The position numbers and the translations under genes are program-made. Below the pieces are notes generated by a model. That model saw only the letters and a list, made by a program, of their open reading frames with translations, was not told the origin of the DNA and searched no databases. Positions 1 to 5,461 of a DNA stretch of 6,566 nt are shown here, in pieces. Numbering within the stretch: position 1 is the first letter of the stretch; every line of letters begins with the position of its first letter. This DNA is from Bacillota bacterium (GTDB lineage: Bacteria > Bacillota > Clostridia > Christensenellales > CAG-138), in assembly GCA_023396535.1 (NCBI GenBank), contig JAEWWD010000113.1:1-6566 (forward strand). The letters are read 5' to 3'.

Positions 1-218
1 GATGTAAGCTCCGTGATCATATCCTCAATCATATCAAGGCGCAATGCCCATAAAAGAGCATTCAGATCCCGAAAATAATAATAAAGATTGGTATGGGAAT
101 ATCCTGTTACCTCAGCCAAGCAGCGAACAGTCACAGCTTCATACCCCTTATCACTTATGATCTCTTTTGCGGCCTCAATAATTTCTCTTTGCGTACGCTC
201 CCTTTTGGGAATTTTCAT
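1..218 (-). CDS. TetR/AcrR-family transcriptional repressor, N-terminal part (cut by window edge)
   Basis: Reading the minus strand from the ATG at 218-216 gives 72 complete codons, open to the window edge, so the C-terminal ligand-binding domain is not visible. The protein begins MKIPKRERTQ and then shows the TetR DNA-binding layout: helix 1 at about residues 9-23 (REIIEAAKEII), the DKGYEAVTV turn at 23-31, and a helix-turn-helix at about 30-49 ending in the recognition-helix signature SHTNLYYYF followed by RDLNALLWALR. The start is supported by GGAGG at 223-227 (minus strand), 4 nt from the ATG. The gene is divergent from the aminotransferase operon, and palindromes at its own promoter point to autorepression. 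Family assignment is secure; the inducer and the full target set are unknown. A role in controlling the divergent operon is inferred from position only. Confidence 0.9.
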   Translation of the reverse strand, partial: MKIPKRERTQREIIEAAKEIISDKGYEAVTVRCLAEVTGYSHTNLYYYFRDLNALLWALRLDMIEDMITELT

Positions 219-231
219 AAAGCCTCCACAT

Positions 232-264
232 TTAACTTAGTTCTAAAATTTTAACTTAGTTAAA
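232..264. promoter_or_regulatory. Tandem palindromic operator, probable TetR-family binding sites
   Basis: The 15-bp sequence at 250-264 is a perfect palindrome around one central base (arms TTTAACT and AGTTAAA). A second copy at 232-244 keeps one arm exactly (TTAACT-T-AGTT) but ends CT instead of AA. The 12-mer TTTAACTTAGTT occurs in full at 231-242 and 250-261. The two centres, 238 and 257, are 19 bp apart, close to two helical turns. The perfect copy lies over the predicted start site of the tetR-like gene and the degenerate one lies in its leader. Size and placement fit autoregulation by a TetR dimer; binding by this particular protein is inferred. Confidence 0.65.
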
Positions 265-292
265 TTAGATGAAGATAGAAATAAAATGTCAA
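264..292 (-). promoter_or_regulatory. Sigma-70/SigA-type promoter of the tetR-like gene
   Basis: On the minus strand there is a perfect -35 box TTGACA (292-287), a 17-bp spacer and a -10 box TCTAAT (269-264, 5 of 6 matches to TATAAT). Transcription would start near 257, about 40 nt before the ATG at 218. It is the best promoter in the window. The -10 box touches the edge of the palindrome at 250-264, so a bound repressor would block this promoter. Confidence 0.8.
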
Positions 293-352
293 GAGATTTT
301 ATAGCATGATGCTGCCTGATCTCATAAAATACGGCCCTCGTTATGACTATTA

Positions 353-381
353 TTGACTTATCGCATGGTTTTCTGTAACAT
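353..381 (+). promoter_or_regulatory. Candidate promoter of the aminotransferase-carrier-peptidase-OsmC operon
   Basis: TTGACT (353-358, 5 of 6 matches) and TAACAT (376-381, 4 of 6) are separated by exactly 17 bp. The start would be near 388, giving a leader of about 68 nt before the ATG at 456. The TTTAACTTAGTT operator half found in front of the tetR-like gene is not repeated here, so repression of this promoter by the same protein would need a different site or action over about 100 bp. An 11-bp inverted repeat AGCAT-G-ATGCT lies upstream at 303-313 and may be incidental. Confidence 0.5.
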
Positions 382-444
382 CAATTTATGTATATTTATT
401 TATTTTGAGCGGCAAACAAACGGAGGTTCCAGGCCGCAGCTTTG

Positions 445-450
445 AAAGGA
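445..450 (+). promoter_or_regulatory. Ribosome binding site that fixes the aminotransferase start
   Basis: AAAGGA lies 5 nt before the ATG at 456. The open frame continues upstream to a TTG at 405, but no Shine-Dalgarno sequence is correctly spaced there, and the extra 17 residues are not expected in this family. A stronger GGAGG at 422-426 has no start codon in the right window downstream. Confidence 0.7.
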
Positions 451-455
451 CAACC

Positions 456-1625
456 ATGCAGCAGTTATCCAGCAGAACCGCCACGTTCACCGATTCCGTG
501 ATCAGAAGAATGACCCGCATTTCCCTTCAATATAATGCCGTAAATTTGTCTCAGGGTTTTCCGGATTTTGACCCGCCGAAGGAAATACTGGATCGTCTTG
601 CGGAAGTATCCCATACTGGCCCGCACCAATATGCGCTGACCTGGGGAGCACAGAATTTCCGCAACGCCCTCGCTGAAAAGCAAACCCGGCTGATGGGCCG
701 GCAAATCGGCCCGCAAACGGAAATCGTCGTCACCTGCGGCAGCACGGAGGCCATGATGGTAGCCATGATGACCATCGCCAACCCTGGTGACAAGGTCGTC
801 GTGTTTTCGCCCTTCTATGAAAACTACGGCGCGGACACGATTTTAACGGGCGCCGAGCCGATCTATGTTCCTCTGTATCCGCCCGATTTCCAGTTCAACC
901 CCGACGAGCTGGAGGCCGCTTTCAAACAGCGCCCCAAAGCGCTGATACTCTGCAACCCGTCCAATCCGTGCGGCAAGGTGTTTACTCGCGAAGAGCTTTT
1001 ATTTATCGCGGATCTCGCTGAAAAATACGACGCGTTTGTCGTAACCGACGAGGTATACGAGCATATCGTATACGCTCCCTGGCAGCACACCTATTTTGCG
1101 TCCCTTCCCGGCATGTTCGAGCGGACGATTTCCTGCAGCTCGCTGTCTAAAACCTATTCCATGACGGGCTGGCGGCTTGGATATATCATTGCGCCCGCAC
1201 ACATCGTCGACGTCGCGAAAAAGGTGCACGATTTTCTGACGGTCGGCGCAGCCGCGCCTTTGCAGGAGGCGGCGGTGGTAGGATTAAAATTTGGCGACGA
1301 GTATTATCAACGCCTCACGCAGGAATATACGCAAAAGCGGGATTTATTCCTGCAAGGGCTGGACAGAATCGGGATCGTCCATAACGTGCCGCAGGGCGCG
1401 TATTATGTGATGCTGGACGTATCGGAATTCGGCTATCCGGACGACGTTGCGTTCTGCGAGATGCTGGCCCGCGACGTCGGCGTGGGAGCGGTGCCAGGCT
1501 CCAGCTTTTTCCGTGAGGACGTGCATCACCTGATCCGCCTGCATTTTGCGAAAGAGGACAAGACACTCTACGACGCGTTGGAGCGGCTGAGCCATATGCG
1601 AAGCAAAATCAAGCCGTACAGATGA
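456..1625 (+). CDS. Class I/II PLP-dependent aminotransferase, kynurenine/methionine aminotransferase (YbdL/CCBL)-like
   Basis: This fold-type I aminotransferase has 389 residues from the ATG at 456, the normal family length. Visible landmarks are the substrate-loop motif LSQGFPDFDPP (31-41), the CGSTEA turn (94-99) for the PLP phosphate, NPSNPCGK (167-174), TDEVYEHIVY with Asp198 (PLP ring nitrogen) and Tyr201 (PLP O3'), SKTYSMTGWRLGY with the Schiff-base Lys232, and Arg361 in HLIRLHFAK, which binds the substrate carboxylate. The pattern resembles E. coli YbdL and mammalian kynurenine/glutamine-phenylpyruvate transaminases, which act on aromatic amino acids, methionine or glutamine. Several members also cleave cysteine S-conjugates as a side activity. 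The reaction class (amino acid to 2-oxo acid, cytoplasmic) is secure but the substrate is not. It is first in a co-directional block, 115 bp before the carrier gene with no terminator between. Confidence 0.92.
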   Translation: MQQLSSRTATFTDSVIRRMTRISLQYNAVNLSQGFPDFDPPKEILDRLAEVSHTGPHQYALTWGAQNFRNALAEKQTRLMGRQIGPQTEIVVTCGSTEAMMVAMMTIANPGDKVVVFSPFYENYGADTILTGAEPIYVPLYPPDFQFNPDELEAAFKQRPKALILCNPSNPCGKVFTREELLFIADLAEKYDAFVVTDEVYEHIVYAPWQHTYFASLPGMFERTISCSSLSKTYSMTGWRLGYIIAPAHIVDVAKKVHDFLTVGAAAPLQEAAVVGLKFGDEYYQRLTQEYTQKRDLFLQGLDRIGIVHNVPQGAYYVMLDVSEFGYPDDVAFCEMLARDVGVGAVPGSSFFREDVHHLIRLHFAKEDKTLYDALERLSHMRSKIKPYR

Positions 1626-1740
1626 ACAATCCGGGGCTGCGGGTGAGACAAAACCCTTCCCGTAAAAAATCCGGATACATGATTTCACCAAATTACTGCC
1701 GTGAGGTATCCTCAACTACATAAAGAAACCGGAGACGATT

Positions 1741-3222
1741 ATGGCAAAGCCCGCGCGTGAGCAAGGCTCCATCAACATCGGAAAGAAGACGTTTCTGACT
1801 GCACTGATCATATTGCTTCTGCTCATGGTGACAGTGGGCGTATTGACGCAGGTCGTCCCGACCGGAAGCTATGATCGGCAGATGACCGACGGCAGGGAAA
1901 CCATCATCGACGGTTCCTTCCATTTGACGCAGACGGAGCGTTTCCCCATCTGGCGCTGGTTCACCGCGCCCGTCGAGGTACTCTGGAGCGCGGACGGCCC
2001 GGTCGTGATCGTGATTATATTCTTTCTGATGGCCGTCAGCGCCGCGTTCTCGCTCCTTGAAAAAAGCGACGTGATGTCCTATGCCATATTCCGGGTCGTC
2101 AAGTGTTTCGGCCATGTCAAATACTTGCTCCTGGCGGTCGTCGTGTTCCTGTTTATGCTGATGGGCGCGGTGCTCGGCACGTTTGAAGAAAACATCGCGC
2201 TGGTACCCATACTCATCGCGCTGTCCTACTGCCTTGGGTGGGACTCTCTCGTAGGGCTGGGCATGAGCATGCTGGCTTCCTGCTTCGGGTTTACGGCAGC
2301 CATCATGAACCCCTTCTCCATCGCCATCACACAGAAGATTTCCGGCCTGCCCCTCTACTCCGGGTTTGGATACAGGCTCATCATATTCGCCGTTTACTAC
2401 GTACTCGTATTCCTGTTTTTATACCGATACGCCCGCAAAATAGAACGGAATCCCGAAAAATCCCTCGTGATTGGAGAAGACGCGGCTCTGCGCGAGAAGT
2501 ACAGGGATGTCGGCAGCCTGAACAGCCTGTTCGGCGCGAAATCGCCGGAGGAATTTCAGCGGGTAAAGCGTGCGGCGGGCGCATTTGCAATGCTGATCGT
2601 ATTGATCGCAGGCTTGATACTCATGGTTTCGTTTGTTCCGGCATTGTCGGATATTACGCTTCCCTTAATTGGACTTCTATTCCTGATAGGCGGTTGTGTA
2701 TCCGCCGCCATCGCCGGCATTCCGTTAAAAAGGCTGCTGGCGATCATAGGCGGTAGCGTCGCAGGGATAGCTCCGGGCATCCTGCTCATACTGCTGGCCA
2801 TGAGCGTGAAATTCATCATCAGCAACGGCGGGATTATGGATACGATACTGTATTACACATCGGGCGCCATACTGGCGGCCTCCCCGTTTGCGGCAATACT
2901 GCTTATTTACGCGCTGGTGCTGTTGCTGGAACTATTTGTAGGTTCTTCGTCCGCAAAAGCCTTCCTCGTCATGCCCATCATTGCCCCGTTATCGGATTTG
3001 ATAGGCGTTACGCGGCAGACATCTGTGCTTGCTTTTTGCTTCGGAGACGGGTTTTCCAACATGATATACCCGACAAACCCCGTACTGCTCATTTGTCTGG
3101 GGCTCACCGTCGTTACGTTCCCGAAATGGTTCAAATGGACTTATAAGCTGCAAATAGCTTCCCTGTCCATCGCCTGCGTGTTTCTGGTCATCGGCGTCGC
3201 CATCCATTACGGCCCGTTTTAA
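1741..3222 (+). CDS. YfcC-family membrane carrier (DcuC-like, ion-transporter superfamily)
   Basis: This 493-residue inner-membrane carrier has about 12-14 hydrophobic segments, including roughly 18-38, 88-107, 127-147, 170-190, 211-229, 279-299, 305-326, 336-360, 381-400, 425-455 and 471-490. A hydrophilic cytoplasmic-looking linker with many charges lies at 230-278 between the two halves. Family motifs appear in matching positions of each half: GTFEENIALVPI (146-156) and NPFSIAITQKISGLPLYSG (190-208) in the first, then GSSSAKAFLVMPI (401-413) and GDGFSNMIYPTNP (435-447) in the second. This fits an inverted-repeat elevator transporter. YfcC and related proteins are annotated as amino-acid, peptide or C4-dicarboxylate carriers, mostly without biochemical proof. 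GGAG at 1731-1734 lies 6 nt before the ATG. A small dyad TGAGG-TAT-CCTCA (1702-1714) sits in the gap upstream. The peptidase gene follows after 24 bp, suggesting a shared substrate. Confidence 0.9.
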   Translation: MAKPAREQGSINIGKKTFLTALIILLLLMVTVGVLTQVVPTGSYDRQMTDGRETIIDGSFHLTQTERFPIWRWFTAPVEVLWSADGPVVIVIIFFLMAVSAAFSLLEKSDVMSYAIFRVVKCFGHVKYLLLAVVVFLFMLMGAVLGTFEENIALVPILIALSYCLGWDSLVGLGMSMLASCFGFTAAIMNPFSIAITQKISGLPLYSGFGYRLIIFAVYYVLVFLFLYRYARKIERNPEKSLVIGEDAALREKYRDVGSLNSLFGAKSPEEFQRVKRAAGAFAMLIVLIAGLILMVSFVPALSDITLPLIGLLFLIGGCVSAAIAGIPLKRLLAIIGGSVAGIAPGILLILLAMSVKFIISNGGIMDTILYYTSGAILAASPFAAILLIYALVLLLELFVGSSSAKAFLVMPIIAPLSDLIGVTRQTSVLAFCFGDGFSNMIYPTNPVLLICLGLTVVTFPKWFKWTYKLQIASLSIACVFLVIGVAIHYGPF

Positions 3223-3246
3223 TTTCATCAGAAAGCCGGTATCGGT

Positions 3247-4701
3247 ATGAATTGGATCTTCCCTGTATTAGGCATCCCGGTATGTGCGGCGGCTGTCACC
3301 GCCGTGATCAGAATGCTGCGCCTTCAACCGCCTGATAAGCCGACAAACGTTCCGTATATAGAAAGCGCCGATCCAGCCGCCGCTGAAAAACTCGCGGAAG
3401 CCATACGTATTCCGACGATTTCCTATATGGACGCGGACAGGACCGACTACAGTACGTTCCTTCGCTTTCAGGAGCTTCTGCAGGCCCGGTTTCCGCTGAT
3501 TCATCAATACTGCGAAAAAATCGTCGTGAACGAGTACAGTCTTATTTACTGCCTGAAAGCAGGCTGTGAGCCGACGGGATTGCCCATACTGATCACCGCA
3601 CATCAGGACGTCGTACCCGTCGAACCCGGTACGGAAAACGACTGGACGGAGCCTCCTTTCAGCGGGGCTATCAGGGACGGCGTACTCTGGGGGCGCGGCG
3701 CGCTGGATATAAAAATACATCTCATCGCCGCCATGGAGGCGCTTGAGCGCCTTTTGCAAAAAGGATTTTCGCCGAAGAGAGATATCTATCTTGCATTCGG
3801 GCACGATGAAGAGATCGGCGGCCAGGAGGGCGCTCAGCGTATCGCGGAGTACTTCCGGCAGCAGGGACTACGGTTTGCTTTCGTACTCGACGAAGGCGGC
3901 TGCGTCGCCGCTAATGTGCTCCCCGGCATTGAGACCCCCATCGCGTTTGTCGGCGTCGGGGAAAAGGGCTACGCGAATATACAACTGTCCGTAACGAAAG
4001 ATGGCGGGCATTCATCCATGCCCTCCCCCCACACCTCCCTCGGCATACTGGCTAAAGCGATCTGCCGCATGGAACGGCATCCGTTCAAGCCCCGCCTGAT
4101 CGCGCCCACCAAAGCGTTCCTCCTGCAGATAGGGCCACACATGAAGGGCCTGAACAAGCTGATACTCGCGAATCTCTGGCTCTTCCAGCCGGTCTTCCTG
4201 CGCGTATTTTCAAGAATGAACGCGGGCAGCGCGCTTCTGAGGACGACAATGGCCGTTACGATGGCGCAGGGTAGTCCCGCACCCAACGTCGTGCCGCAAA
4301 AATCAACCGCCATTGTAAACTGCCGCATACTGCCCGGCGATGATGAGGAAAGCGTCCTCTCTCACTTCAGGACGGTTCTCAAAGGTCTTCCCATAAGTGT
4401 GGAGCCCCTATATTTTGACGGACCATCAAACATATCCGCAAGCTCCACGGACTCCTTTTTTCAAATTGAGGAAACCATCAAGGCAATCTGCCCTGAAGTC
4501 ATTGTAGCGCCTTATCTCGTGATGGCAGGCACTGACGCCAAGAAATATGAGCCCGTTGCCGATGGCGTTTACCGATTTTCGCCGTACCTGCTCGATAACG
4601 CAGACCTCGCGAAAATTCACGCGACAAACGAGAGCGTCAGCGTCGTCAACGTCAATCGCTGTATCGATTTCTTCATGGCGCTGATGGAGAACTGTAAATA
4701 A
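3247..4701 (+). CDS. M20-family metallopeptidase, carboxypeptidase S / PM20D1-like, with N-terminal membrane anchor
   Basis: This 484-residue di-zinc amidohydrolase retains every expected active-site residue: His119 and Asp121 in AHQDVVPV, bridging Asp154 in GRGALDIK, general-base Glu188 and ligand Glu189 in GHDEEIGG, ligand Asp215 in VLDEGG, and His458 in KIHATNES. GGHSS (253-257) marks the lid/dimerisation domain, which runs to about residue 360. The sequence tracks human PM20D1 and yeast Cps1 closely (WLFQPVFLRVFSRMN, RTTMAVT, NVVPQ, YRFSPYLL) rather than the short M20D aminoacylases. Relatives hydrolyse peptides or N-acyl amino acids; PM20D1 can also run the reverse condensation. Residues 3-21 are hydrophobic and followed by Arg22, Arg25 and Lys31, suggesting a membrane anchor. 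The start has only a weak ribosome binding site, unlike its neighbours, so translation may be coupled to the carrier gene 24 bp upstream. Exact substrate is unknown. Confidence 0.9.
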   Translation: MNWIFPVLGIPVCAAAVTAVIRMLRLQPPDKPTNVPYIESADPAAAEKLAEAIRIPTISYMDADRTDYSTFLRFQELLQARFPLIHQYCEKIVVNEYSLIYCLKAGCEPTGLPILITAHQDVVPVEPGTENDWTEPPFSGAIRDGVLWGRGALDIKIHLIAAMEALERLLQKGFSPKRDIYLAFGHDEEIGGQEGAQRIAEYFRQQGLRFAFVLDEGGCVAANVLPGIETPIAFVGVGEKGYANIQLSVTKDGGHSSMPSPHTSLGILAKAICRMERHPFKPRLIAPTKAFLLQIGPHMKGLNKLILANLWLFQPVFLRVFSRMNAGSALLRTTMAVTMAQGSPAPNVVPQKSTAIVNCRILPGDDEESVLSHFRTVLKGLPISVEPLYFDGPSNISASSTDSFFQIEETIKAICPEVIVAPYLVMAGTDAKKYEPVADGVYRFSPYLLDNADLAKIHATNESVSVVNVNRCIDFFMALMENCK

Positions 4702-4721
4702 GAATGTAAGGGGGGCTAATC

Positions 4722-5144
4722 ATGGAGAACCTGTATGTCGATTTCAAGCTTGCAAACCAGAAAGTGCAGTTTACCGCCGTCTCCCGCACTAACCCGGACC
4801 GGCCCGTCACGATGGACTATGTGCCGCCTCTTGGAGACGGGCAGGGGTTCGCGGGGCTGGAGCTGTTGCTCATGAGCTTCTCAGGGTGCGTCAGTACGGC
4901 GGTTGTTGGACTGCTCAGAAGATCCGGAAAGAACATCATCGCCTACGAAGGAACCGCCACAGGCATACGGCAGGAAAACCCGCTGGCTCTGAAGAAGATT
5001 GTATTTGAAATCAAGGTTCAGTCGGATAATGCGACGGCGGAGGATATGGATAAGATACTGGGCGTCGCCTCCAACATTTCGCCCGTCTGGCTAGCGATCA
5101 AAAACAATGTGGAAGTTGAGATGCAATATAGCCTGCAAAGCTGA
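4722..5144 (+). CDS. OsmC/Ohr-fold protein with a single conserved redox cysteine
   Basis: This 140-residue cytoplasmic protein has the usual OsmC length. The N-terminal half is beta-rich; the signature helix follows as GFAGLELLLMSFSGCVSTAVVGLLRR (42-67), with the conserved Glu47 and the first active-site Cys56. The second active-site cysteine normally begins a CPVW-like motif; here the site reads ISPVWLAIKNNVEV, so Ser120 takes its place. OsmC and Ohr reduce organic hydroperoxides with a cysteine pair, whereas many OsmC-fold relatives have unknown roles. With one cysteine, a standard internal disulfide cycle is not possible; an external thiol could substitute, or the protein may have another function. 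AAGGGGGG (4708-4715) lies 6 nt before the ATG, 20 bp after the peptidase stop. It is last in the operon, directly before an intrinsic terminator. Confidence 0.87.
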   Translation: MENLYVDFKLANQKVQFTAVSRTNPDRPVTMDYVPPLGDGQGFAGLELLLMSFSGCVSTAVVGLLRRSGKNIIAYEGTATGIRQENPLALKKIVFEIKVQSDNATAEDMDKILGVASNISPVWLAIKNNVEVEMQYSLQS

Positions 5145-5203
5145 AAGACTTCATCATGCCACATGCTGAATAAGCCCGGCAACAAAATCAAATGCACCTA
5201 AAG

Positions 5204-5227
5204 ACGCAGGCGTTTGCCTGCGTTTTT
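5204..5227 (+). terminator. Rho-independent terminator of the aminotransferase-OsmC operon
   Basis: A perfect 8-bp stem, ACGCAGGC (5204-5211) with GCCTGCGT (5216-5223), closes a GTTT loop and runs into TTTTT (5223-5227). The A-rich bases just before the stem can extend pairing into the T-run. It starts 59 bp after the OsmC stop codon and separates the two units. The short A-run on the left is not long enough to make it an equally good leftward terminator. Confidence 0.9.
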
Positions 5228-5229
5228 CG

Positions 5230-5265
5230 CGCCGTCGTCCACCTGAGACGTGTCAGCGGACGGCG
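5230..5265 (+). other. GC-rich imperfect stem-loop just after the terminator
   Basis: CGCCGTC (5230-5236) can pair with GACGGCG (5259-5265). Inside the loop is a near-palindrome CTGAGACGTGTCAG (5243-5256) with only one mismatched pair. No T-run follows, so it is not a second terminator. It lies upstream of or overlaps the candidate aldolase promoter, so a protein-binding site or a structured transcript end is possible; neither is shown. Confidence 0.35.
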
Positions 5266-5277
5266 TTACCGTACAAT
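5250..5277 (+). promoter_or_regulatory. Candidate promoter for the aldolase-PAS unit
   Basis: GTGTCA (5250-5255, 4 of 6 matches) and TACAAT (5272-5277, 5 of 6) are 16 bp apart, predicting a start near 5284 and a leader of about 178 nt. An alternative pair, TTGTAA (5285-5290) and TACATT (5308-5313) with 17 bp between, is weaker at 4 of 6 in each box. A promoter is needed somewhere after the strong terminator; this is the best candidate seen. Confidence 0.35.
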
Positions 5278-5289
5278 ATTCCTGTTGTA
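5272..5289. promoter_or_regulatory. Inverted repeat TACAA-N8-TTGTA, operator-like
   Basis: Five-base arms TACAA (5272-5276) and TTGTA (5285-5289) are separated by 8 bp, so equivalent bases lie about 13 bp apart. The left arm forms most of the candidate -10 box and the right arm falls at the predicted start, a common place for a repressor site. The arms are short and could arise by chance. Confidence 0.3.
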
Positions 5290-5409
5290 ATCCATCTTCC
5301 TATCCGTTACATTGATAAGGAAGCATCCGGCCCGGTTTGGACAGATGCAAAAGCATATTCAACCACAATGCAGGCCAGCCTGTAATATGATAAATTTAAC
5401 AATTGCAGT

Positions 5410-5433
5410 GGGCGCAATCAATAGGGCGCGCCC
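5410..5433 (+). other. GC-rich hairpin in the aldolase leader, close to the ribosome binding site
   Basis: GGGCGC at 5410-5415 can pair with GCGCCC at 5428-5433. The right half is also part of a perfect 10-bp palindrome, GGGCGCGCCC (5424-5433), and GGGCGC is directly repeated at 5424-5429. Two mutually exclusive pairings are therefore possible 12 nt before the GGAAGGAG at 5446. They stand out in an otherwise AT-rich stretch (5381-5408). A regulatory role is speculative. Confidence 0.35.
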
Positions 5434-5445
5434 CATACGTCAACC

Positions 5446-5453
5446 GGAAGGAG
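5446..5453 (+). promoter_or_regulatory. Ribosome binding site that fixes the aldolase start
   Basis: GGAAGGAG lies 8 nt before the ATG at 5462. That ATG begins MEYLLDT, matching the MELYLDT start of E. coli FSA, so the 50 extra in-frame codons upstream (from TTG at 5312) are rejected. Confidence 0.85.
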
Positions 5454-5461
5454 AAATCACT

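Larger units (their letters stand above)
5145..5461. other. Intergenic region between the two transcription units
   Basis: This 317-bp stretch has no convincing gene. It holds the terminator of the upstream operon (5204-5227), a GC-rich imperfect stem-loop (5230-5265), a candidate promoter with an inverted repeat over its start region (5250-5289), a second GC-rich hairpin (5410-5433) and the aldolase ribosome binding site (5446-5453). The aldolase reading frame stays open back to a TTG at 5312, but that extension lacks a ribosome binding site and family similarity. Confidence 0.7.

Noticed and set aside
388..408. Six-codon ATG reading frame near the predicted operon transcription start
   Set aside because: It has no ribosome binding site, is made only of AT-rich codons and looks like chance; a leaderless leader peptide cannot be supported.
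405..455. Upstream in-frame extension of the aminotransferase from a TTG codon
   Set aside because: No correctly spaced ribosome binding site, and the family N-terminus begins at the ATG at 456, which has AAAGGA in front of it.
1641..1676. GGGT/ACCC pairing and an ATCCGGAT palindrome after the aminotransferase gene, considered as a terminator
   Set aside because: The stems are too short and no T-run follows, so read-through into the carrier gene is more likely.
2238..2756. 172-codon open frame in another forward frame inside the carrier gene
   Set aside because: The Arg/His-rich product is typical of an out-of-frame reading of a membrane protein gene.
3268..3804. 178-codon open frame on the minus strand inside the M20 gene
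   Set aside because: It overlaps a gene with complete active-site motifs, its translation shows no recognisable domain, and it is a codon-bias shadow.
5312..5461. Fifty-codon in-frame extension of the aldolase from a TTG codon
   Set aside because: It has no Shine-Dalgarno sequence and no family similarity; the ATG at 5462 has a strong site and gives the standard FSA N-terminus.
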